The position numbers were made by a program, and so were the translations under genes. Positions 8,301 through 13,002 of a stretch of 13,002 nt of DNA are shown piece after piece. Position 1 is the stretch's first letter, and each line of letters opens with the position of its first letter. Origin of the DNA: CALCMJ01 sp964475415 (GTDB lineage: Bacteria; Bacteroidota; Bacteroidia; Chitinophagales; Saprospiraceae); the NCBI GenBank assembly GCA_964475415.1, contig CAYYWZ010000090.1:1-13002 (forward strand), given 5' to 3'. The notes below the pieces were generated by a model, which worked only from the letters and a program-made list of their open reading frames with translations, ran no database searches and had not been told where the DNA came from.

Positions 8301-9738
8301 CTAGATATTCAAATCCATCAAAATGTGGAACTTCACAATTGCATGGATCTGGATTCATTCTTTTTACAATTGTATTCAATAATTTACAATCATCATAACT
8401 GCCATTATCGAAAACATCTGCATAAACGTGAGCTTGTCCATCGTTAGTCAATGATACTGTAGTAAACTGAGTACAAATCGCTACTGGCGATGTCTCATCT
8501 ACAACATCTATATAAAATGAACATGGCGTTGCATTGTAACAATCATCATAAGCTGTATAAGTTATTAAGTGTCTTCCCATAGGCAATATCGCCTGACCTC
8601 CATTTGTGTTTAAGAACCCGCCTGGATAATCTACTGTTACAGAAACATCATCTGAACATAAGTCTGATACAGGCAACATGGGTAATTGTACTAAACCTCC
8701 ACAAGTAATATGTCCTATAATAGGATCTTCATAGTCCATTGTAGTGTTAGTTGTTATAGTCATATCATCAGGACATGTGATTGTTGGACCTTCTGAGTCA
8801 ACTATCTCTATAACCTGTAGACACAAACTATCTATCTCTTGATTACACCACCATTCTCTGATCTCCCATGTTCTCATAATCTTGGTCACACAGTCTGGAG
8901 TAGGTAATTCTAAATCTGTATAGAATACGCCTATGTTACAGTAGAAGTCTACATTAGGCCATAGATCTTCTCCATAAGCTGTAGGAACTCCTGTTACATC
9001 TGGGTGTGGATGTCCATTCTCATCCAATAAGAAAGTATCACTACATTCTAATGCAGTATCTTCTACTTTCAAGAAATCAGCTGGACACGTCAGTGTATCG
9101 AAATTAAATCTTTCTAAAAATATAGAAACTGTACAAGGATCAGAAACATTACCTGATCCATCAGTTGCTGTATACGTTCTGTCGATTCTCTTAATATGAA
9201 GAGGATCACAATCTAAAGGAAAAACTTGTTCAGAGATTAATGTAATATCTGAATCATCGCAATTATTTACGACCATCGGTTCGTAATCAGATATCTGATT
9301 ACAAGGAATTGTATCGTTTTCGCATACTAAAATTGGTGCTATCTTATCTTCAACGATAAGATTTCCCCAACATGAGTTACCAGATTCTGTATCCACTATC
9401 TTAGCGTATACATCTTCTCCTATAAGAGAAGCATCAATAACTGGTACCGTATTACCGTTAGCATCAGTTATTTCTGGAAAAATAATTTGATTACCGTAAT
9501 GATCTTCTATCATAACGTGAAAAATTCCATCAGGACAAGACGTCATGGCATCATTTAGCACCATATCCGGTGTTAATTCTGCCTCGCAGTTACTGTCGAG
9601 GGAAACCTGTACTGTACCACTACAGGCAAGTGAGCATTGAGACTTTAATAAGTTTGGAAATAAAACAATAGTCGAAAGGACAAAACATGTTACTACACAC
9701 CTGTATAGGTGATGTAATGTAAAATTCATTTGCATCAT
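5353..9738 (-). CDS. large secreted multidomain protein: HYR-like modules, C-type lectin, dockerin-like, cohesin-like, T9SS sorting domain
   Basis: This 1461-residue protein begins with a signal peptide (about 1-34, ending near KSQC). Cys-rich Ig/HYR-like modules follow, visible at about 130-210, 315-415 and 642-724. A C-type lectin domain spans about 473-600 with EPN (564-566), Glu572 and WND (583-585), the full mannose-type calcium/sugar set. Two calcium-loop repeats at about 1114-1171 are dockerin-like; the second (Asp1149, Asn1151, Asp1153, Asp1160) is good, the first degenerate. A cohesin-like segment covers about 1245-1368. A type A T9SS sorting domain (about 1377-1461, with SLAQNTPNPF) marks export by the type IX system and usually surface anchoring. 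A calcium-dependent glycan-binding adhesin is the likely role; no enzyme domain is seen. Met codons at 1, 2 and 4 leave the exact start open. Confidence 0.92.
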   Translation of the reverse strand: MMQMNFTLHHLYRCVVTCFVLSTIVLFPNLLKSQCSLACSGTVQVSLDSNCEAELTPDMVLNDAMTSCPDGIFHVMIEDHYGNQIIFPEITDANGNTVPVIDASLIGEDVYAKIVDTESGNSCWGNLIVEDKIAPILVCENDTIPCNQISDYEPMVVNNCDDSDITLISEQVFPLDCDPLHIKRIDRTYTATDGSGNVSDPCTVSIFLERFNFDTLTCPADFLKVEDTALECSDTFLLDENGHPHPDVTGVPTAYGEDLWPNVDFYCNIGVFYTDLELPTPDCVTKIMRTWEIREWWCNQEIDSLCLQVIEIVDSEGPTITCPDDMTITTNTTMDYEDPIIGHITCGGLVQLPMLPVSDLCSDDVSVTVDYPGGFLNTNGGQAILPMGRHLITYTAYDDCYNATPCSFYIDVVDETSPVAICTQFTTVSLTNDGQAHVYADVFDNGSYDDCKLLNTIVKRMNPDPCNCEVPHFDGFEYLGDRNGNYYYLSDRAVPGWLAKKEAMCYEGTVAVTNTAAEFNWVHAQVSPELDPDEAYYIGLERHYGDFLWTDGTPLTYTNWEAGEPNNIDGNENCVEVWPNGKWNDVPCHEEMRYVMEISNVCGFNEFTTLCCADIGQETMVVFRTIDYYGNHNDCMVSVDVQDKLAPTIVCPPHMIVECTEDYDPDNLASTFGEATASDNCNVMMSESAVFDVNQCNLGTITRTFTATDDGGRQTSCTQIIYIENNDPFYINKENPLDPNDDIIWPTDVTMEGCNSPDDFGPDVTGYPVFLEDECDLVGANYEDEVFAFNTNNQENACFKILRTWTVIDWCQFSNGQYVTCSYTQVIKINNSEDPEITSDCSPVSTCTYDSDCMSGPITLMASATDDCTLADDLEWEYVIDANNDGSFDFLPVTGFGGTADASGDYPVGSHRILWTFRDRCGNKISCEQLFSVVNCKAPTPYCLNGLAVDLMPIDTDGDGEVDTGEVELWASDFDAGSYHTCPQYDVEVSFTPDINDKNMLFTCADFGEAQVMIYATAVDPITGDVILDLDGNPLQSFCNTFVDVQDNMGACEGLLPEGRIVGNIYTEMEENIEEVSVELEGSEFDATLTDIDGMYAFPTMIAGGAYEVDPSKDIDALNGVSTLDLVLIQRHVLGLNAIESPYKIIAADINNDDKVTAVDLVELRKLILGIYDSYPENESWRFIDRDYLFADNDPLDEEFPESYMIENFVSDMTVNFIGVKVGDVNNSAAVNLNGNTAIENRSSEQLVLTTEASIKTSSELISIPVYAEQARLMGMQFTMELEGIEIQNIRSGQITLTEANYAVLSQDVVTFSWDAREDVNIDSNTPIFIIEAKAGNNVNVSDAIKISSAITVAEAYNDNQEVMDVTLNNRSVEQVYSLAQNTPNPFTNNTVIEFVIPTDQSVSIAIHDVSGKLVTEIKGNYSKGVNRVEFDAEEVNAQGILYYSMKSGEFTATKKMVVIK

Positions 9739-9886
9739 GAGATCCTCTTTTTGTGAATTAACTACACTGCATTGGGAATGACCTTAATATAAACCGATAA
9801 GGCCCCAGCAATGAGATTAAATTTTCTGATTAAATAATAAGTTAAATAAACTATTCTTAGGTTGGAATAATTAGATAGGTTCTAGT

Positions 9887-9946
9887 TTTTGATTTACCTC
9901 TCACCGTAAATCAAAACAATTTTGACTTACCTCTCACCGTAAGTCA
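9887..9946. promoter_or_regulatory. two tandem dyads with identical 8-base centres (candidate operator pair or leader hairpins)
   Basis: The first dyad is GATTTAC-(8)-GTAAATC at 9891-9912, extending outward to 11 paired bases (9887-9897 with 9906-9916). The second is GACTTAC-(8)-GTAAGTC at 9924-9945, with one more pair outside. The eight central bases are identical in both (CTCTCACC), and the one difference in the arms is matched on both sides (T-A in one, C-G in the other). The units are in the same orientation with a 33-bp period, about three helical turns. They lie about 150-210 bp upstream of the large surface-protein start. They could be a double binding site for a dimeric regulator, or two hairpins in a leader RNA. 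Structure is seen directly; function is inferred. Confidence 0.6.
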
Positions 9947-9949
9947 TAA

Positions 9950-9957
9950 CAAATATA
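9950..9957 (-). promoter_or_regulatory. possible Bacteroidota -7 promoter box for the large surface-protein gene
   Basis: On the minus strand this reads TATATTTG, an exact match to the Bacteroidota sigma-factor -7 consensus TAnnTTTG. No TTTG box is found at the usual distance upstream, so it is only half supported. If used, transcription would start at or inside the second dyad and give a leader of about 205 bases. The region is so AT-rich that a chance match is possible. Confidence 0.3.
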
Positions 9958-10177
9958 TAATTAATTTTAATATGTAAGTATATGTACTCAAAAGAAATTT
10001 TTATATTTTATTTTTACATATATGTTTTTATTATATATGTACATGATCTTCAGCGAGTTATGCTTCAAAATAAATTTATAGAAAAGAAGAGCATAATGGA
10101 TACAAACTTCTATTCCAATACCTCACTTTTAATGATAATCTATTCTAATGCTGCACTATTTATTAAATGAATAGACT

Positions 10178-10183
10178 ATTGAA
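10178..10183 (+). repeat. target-site duplication, left copy (ATTGAA)
   Basis: The six bases ATTGAA touch the left inverted repeat of the insertion sequence and recur exactly next to the right one at 11550-11555. This fixes the ends of the element. Confidence 0.85.
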
Positions 10184-11549
10184 CAATAGTTCGGTAAGGA
10201 AAAAAGATCAATTATAAAATAAAAAGGTAAATGCATATCTTGATATAGAAAATACACCAAGAACAGTAGTAACATTTAAGCTCAACCAAAAATGACAACT
10301 ACTGATGTATTTACCAGAGGTAAAAACCTCATAAGTACAATATTAAATAAATTGCCTAACATTGATAAATGGCAGTAAGGTTTTATAACTCATATTTTTA
10401 TTTTGTGTCTTAGTATGAAGGGACGATTCAATTTTCTTCAGATGGAAAGAGAAGGTAATTACAGTGAGCAAACCTATCGAAACAATTTCCATAAGGATTT
10501 TGACTTTCTTAAGTTCAATATGGAATTAGTAAAGGATCATTGCAGTGATAACTTAATTATCGGTTTTGATCCTAGCTTTGTTTGTAAAAGTGAAAAGCAT
10601 ACTCCAGAGATTGGATATTTTTATTCAGGAGTTGCAAAAGGATATAAAAGAGGGTTAGAAATTGGAGGCATCGCAATAGTAGATTTAGAACAACAAACTT
10701 CATTGAGAAAGTATTCAGACCCCCGCTCCAACAAGAATAAAAGGAGATAAAGTTTCCAAAACACTGGTTGATTATTATACTGAATTAATTATAAACAAAG
10801 CACCTAAATTACTAGAAATGAGAAATATACTAGTAGTTGATGGTTACATTTCAAAATCTAAGTTCTTAAATGGTGTAAGTGATCAGACAGGCTTGACAAT
10901 TATCTGTAGATTACGAGATGATGCAAATCTTAACTATTTGTATTTAGGCCCAAAAAGTAAAGGTCGAGGTCGACCAAAGAAACATGACGGGAAAGTAATC
11001 ACTAAAAAAGTAGATAAGCGAAGAATTAAACTTTGTCATTCTGATACAAATCGCAGAATCTATCAAGGAGTAGTTTTTAGTAAAAGCTTGAAGAGAAATA
11101 TAAAACTGTCCTACGTTGAATTTCTTGATGACAGATGTCAAGTTTTCACAAAAAAATTCTTTTTCTCTACTGATTTGGAAATGGCAGGAATTGAAATATT
11201 TGAAAAATACTCCTCTCGTTTTCAAATGGAATTTTTGTTTCGTGATAGTAAGCAATTTTGTGGGCTTCAACATTGTCAAGCAAGAAGTAAAGAAAAATTA
11301 TATTTCCACTTCAACACTTGTTTAACAGCTGTCTCTATAGGCAAAATACTTTTGAGAACAGGAGTTGCTAAAACAGAACGGAAAACACTCTCCATATTTA
11401 ATATTACCAAAGAATTTCAAAACCGTAATTTCATGAAAAGAATATTTTTAAACTCTGGTTTAAACCCGAACATTATAAATATTCGCAAGAGTATTAGTAA
11501 ACTATTCGATTTTGGTAAAATTGCCGCTTAATCCTTTACCGAACTATTG
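10184..11549 (+). mobile_element. IS4-type insertion sequence, 1366 bp, with inactivated transposase
   Basis: The ends are a 14-bp perfect inverted repeat: CAATAGTTCGGTAA at 10184-10197 and its complement at 11536-11549. With one gap the match continues a few bases inward. A 6-bp target duplication ATTGAA flanks both ends. One transposase frame fills most of the element, its stop codon 18 bp from the right end. The transposase carries the Y-(2)-R-(3)-E-(6)-K signature of the IS4 group. It is broken by two lesions, so this copy cannot move by itself, though an intact copy elsewhere might act on its preserved ends. It lies between two paralogous surface-protein genes and interrupts neither. I cannot name the element. 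Confidence 0.9.
10292..11531 (+). pseudogene. IS4-group DDE transposase, broken by a nonsense codon and a +1 insertion
   Basis: Starting at ATG 10292 (MTTTDVFTRGKNLI) the frame meets TAA at 10376-10378 after 28 codons, then continues in the same frame through GRFNFLQMER to about 10705. There an extra A (10706) shifts the frame; removing it gives a natural reading TSL-ESIQTPAP and runs on to the stop at 11529-11531. The restored protein would be about 412 residues, normal for the IS4 group. The DDE triad is visible: Asp93 (GFDPSF), Asp183 (VVDGYIS) and Glu313 in YSSRFQMEFLFRDSK, which fits Y-(2)-R-(3)-E-(6)-K exactly. No slippery heptamer is seen at the shift and a separate nonsense codon is present, so decay is more likely than programmed frameshifting. 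Confidence 0.9.
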
Positions 11550-11555
11550 ATTGAA
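11550..11555 (+). repeat. target-site duplication, right copy (ATTGAA)
   Basis: ATTGAA follows the right inverted repeat directly and matches the left copy at 10178-10183 exactly, recording a single insertion event with 6-bp staggered cuts. Confidence 0.85.
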
Positions 11556-11681
11556 AGTAAATGCTTAGAAATAAGCAGTCTTACTTAAGAAGTAAACTAT
11601 AGCTTTGAATTTAAAAGAAATACATTAAATCCTGATTTTAAAAACACACGAAATTTCAGAAAGTAAAGGATAAGGGGTAAC

Positions 11682-11717
11682 AAAAAAAAGCCCCCCTCCA
11701 AATAAATGGAGAGAGGC
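11682..11717 (-). terminator. Rho-independent terminator after the second surface-protein gene
   Basis: An 11-bp stem pairs 11690-11700 with 11707-11717 (two G-T pairs, six-base loop), and on the minus strand it is followed by eight T (11682-11689). It ends transcription of the paralogous T9SS gene about 30 bp after its stop. Distance from the stop, hairpin type and the preceding CATCCCAAAAAC (11718-11729) all match the terminator of the large gene. Confidence 0.87.
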
Positions 11718-11747
11718 CATCCCAAAAACCGATTTTACTCTATATAA

Positions 11748-13002
11748 TTACTCAATCACAATCATCTTCTTGGTAGCAGTGAAATCTCCACTCTCTAACT
11801 GGTAGTATAATACACCTGAAGTTCCTACCTCAGCTTTGTCTATTGTTACTACGTTAGCTCCTCTGTCGTAATTTCCTCTCTTCACTACTAGTACTTTTCC
11901 TGTTACATCATATACAGTTACTGTTGCAGCACCTGCTTTTCCTAATGTAAAGGCTATCTGTGTTCTTGATCCGAATGGGTTAGGCTCATTCTGTGCTAAG
12001 CTATACTCAGCTGAACCGTTCGCATCTCTCAAGTTTACATTCAGTACTTCTAATGACTCACCCTGGTATGCTTCAGCACTTGTTATGCCTGCTACCATTG
12101 CTACATCACTTCCTCCTGTTACGTTCATCGTGAATAATACTTCACCTGCTGTTACACTCTGTGCTGCTGCACTTGCGTAAGATGTCGTTACTACTCCGTT
12201 TCCTAGAACTCCAAAGTTATCAGCTGATACTTCTAGAGCACCTGCTTCTACATTTGTTACTGTTCCGTTCATCTGCATAGTGAACTGGTATCCATGGATA
12301 TCATTAAAGTTACTTCCTGCTTTTACTGCTACCTGTCCATTTCCTAGATCTTCTAATACAAACTCTACATTTGATGATCTATTCTCTGTACTAGGTCCTC
12401 CTGTGAAGTTTGCATCAGCGTTACCGTTGATATCTCCAACTTTAACACCTACGTAATCTTCTGACATCATATCACTATCTAGAGTTGTTATTTCTAACAT
12501 CTCTGTAAATGGCCATGCATTTGCTACGTCAACCGTCTGAGAAGCATCTACAAATCTCCAGCTACCGTTGTTAGGTAATTCACTGTAGATTCCTAAGATT
12601 AGTTTTCTTAGCTCTACTAGATCCACTGAACTTACTTGCTCATCATTGTTGATATCTGCTGCTATCATCTGGTATCCACTCTCTAATGATTGTAGTCCTA
12701 AGATGTGCTTCTGAATCAATACTAGATCTAGTGTAGATACACCATTCAAGTAATCATCATTCTTGCTTGCAGTGATTTCGTATCCGATACCTATTAAGTT
12801 ATCATTGAATGCATACTCACCATTCTCCGTCATATCTATTCTAGGATATTCAGGTTGTGCGCTCATTACTGATACTTCTACACCATTCATCATTGTTCCA
12901 GCAGGTGTTGCTACTGATCCTTGTATGTCTGCTCTAGGTACAGGTACATCTTCACAAGCTTCTCCATGGATAATTAAAGTTACCCAACAGAAATCTGTGT
13001 TG
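11748..13002 (-). CDS. C-terminal part of a second secreted protein: dockerin-like, cohesin-like, T9SS sorting domain (truncated by window edge)
   Basis: The frame is open to the right edge of the window, giving at least 417 codons; the 5' end lies outside. The Met at 12893 is internal: the 36 codons before it (including DFCWVTLIIHGEACEDVPVP) align with residues about 1038-1068 of the large protein. Counting from that Met, dockerin-like calcium loops lie at about 44-102 (second loop Asp80, Asn82, Asp84, Asp91), a cohesin-like segment at about 174-288, and a type A T9SS sorting domain at about 297-381 (SLAQNEPNPF). The protein is a paralogue of the large one throughout this region, with clear similarity at DNA level too. 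It is expected to be exported and surface-attached; ligand or enzyme domains would be in the unseen N-terminal part. Confidence 0.9.
   Translation of the reverse strand, partial: NTDFCWVTLIIHGEACEDVPVPRADIQGSVATPAGTMMNGVEVSVMSAQPEYPRIDMTENGEYAFNDNLIGIGYEITASKNDDYLNGVSTLDLVLIQKHILGLQSLESGYQMIAADINNDEQVSSVDLVELRKLILGIYSELPNNGSWRFVDASQTVDVANAWPFTEMLEITTLDSDMMSEDYVGVKVGDINGNADANFTGGPSTENRSSNVEFVLEDLGNGQVAVKAGSNFNDIHGYQFTMQMNGTVTNVEAGALEVSADNFGVLGNGVVTTSYASAAAQSVTAGEVLFTMNVTGGSDVAMVAGITSAEAYQGESLEVLNVNLRDANGSAEYSLAQNEPNPFGSRTQIAFTLGKAGAATVTVYDVTGKVLVVKRGNYDRGANVVTIDKAEVGTSGVLYYQLESGDFTATKKMIVIE

Larger units (their letters stand above)
9739..10183. other. intergenic region between the large surface-protein gene and the insertion sequence
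   Basis: About 445 very AT-rich bases. The part near the gene (9887-9946) holds two tandem dyads and, next to them, a possible promoter box. From about 9960 to 10177 I see only AT-rich sequence; a 62-codon plus-strand frame there is of low complexity and not convincing. The last six bases are the insertion sequence target duplication. Confidence 0.6.

Noticed and set aside
9887..9946. CRISPR array
   Set aside because: There are only two units with internal dyads, a spacer of about 11 bases between them, and no cas gene in the window.
9982..10170. 62-codon plus-strand open frame in the AT-rich spacer left of the insertion sequence
   Set aside because: The product is dominated by Phe, Ile and Tyr as expected from random AT-rich DNA, with no domain, no neighbour in the same direction and no clear start signal.
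10700..10712. Programmed frameshift in the transposase
   Set aside because: There is no slippery A or T run at the junction, the break is best explained by one extra A at 10706, and an additional nonsense codon upstream already stops the frame.
10944..11325. Minus-strand 111-codon and plus-strand 69-codon frames within the transposase
   Set aside because: Both overlap the transposase frame that carries the catalytic Glu motif, and neither encodes anything recognisable.
11562..11595. Small hairpins TGCTTA-GAAA-TAAGCA and TTACTT-AAG-AAGTAA right of the insertion sequence
   Set aside because: Six-base AT-rich stems without a T run or repetition are expected by chance in such sequence.
11748..12893. 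Second surface protein as a complete 381-residue gene starting at 12893
   Set aside because: The frame is open for 36 more codons to the window edge and that part aligns with the large paralogue, and there is no signal peptide at the Met.

Overview
The window looks like a chromosomal segment of a Bacteroidota bacterium, most likely of the Saprospiria type. The reasons are an AT-rich sequence, two large secreted proteins ending in type IX secretion (T9SS) sorting domains, HYR-like, dockerin-like and cohesin-like modules in those proteins, an ExbB/ExbD operon of Bacteroidota layout, and an RNase H with an N-terminal hybrid-binding domain. The lineage is inferred from protein content only.

Left part (1-5236), housekeeping. 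A minus-strand operon encodes an ExbB-type proton channel, an unnamed four-helix membrane protein and two ExbD-type proteins, and closes with a clear terminator; no tonB follows inside it. After a gene-free stretch come tRNA-Ser(GGA) and tatD on the minus strand, rnhA on the plus strand (start codons of tatD and rnhA only 10 bp apart), and the overlapping pair ruvX-def on the minus strand, whose 3' end is 2 bp from that of rnhA.

Middle (5282-9957), a 1461-residue secreted protein on the minus strand. It has a signal peptide, cysteine-rich HYR-like modules, a complete C-type lectin domain nested inside another module, a dockerin-like pair of calcium loops, a cohesin-like domain and a T9SS sorting domain. 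It has its own terminator. Upstream lie two tandem dyads with identical loops and a compensated stem change.

Right part (10178-13002). A 1366-bp IS4-type insertion sequence with 14-bp perfect inverted repeats and a 6-bp target duplication carries a transposase broken by one nonsense codon and one single-base insertion. Beyond it, also on the minus strand, is the C-terminal part of a second secreted protein that is a paralogue of the first over its last 400 or so residues; its reading frame runs off the window edge. The two paralogues also share a 3' flank and terminator design, so the dispersed unit includes the transcription end. The most interesting material is the surface-protein pair (lectin plus dockerin-like plus cohesin-like modules) and the tandem dyads upstream of the large gene.
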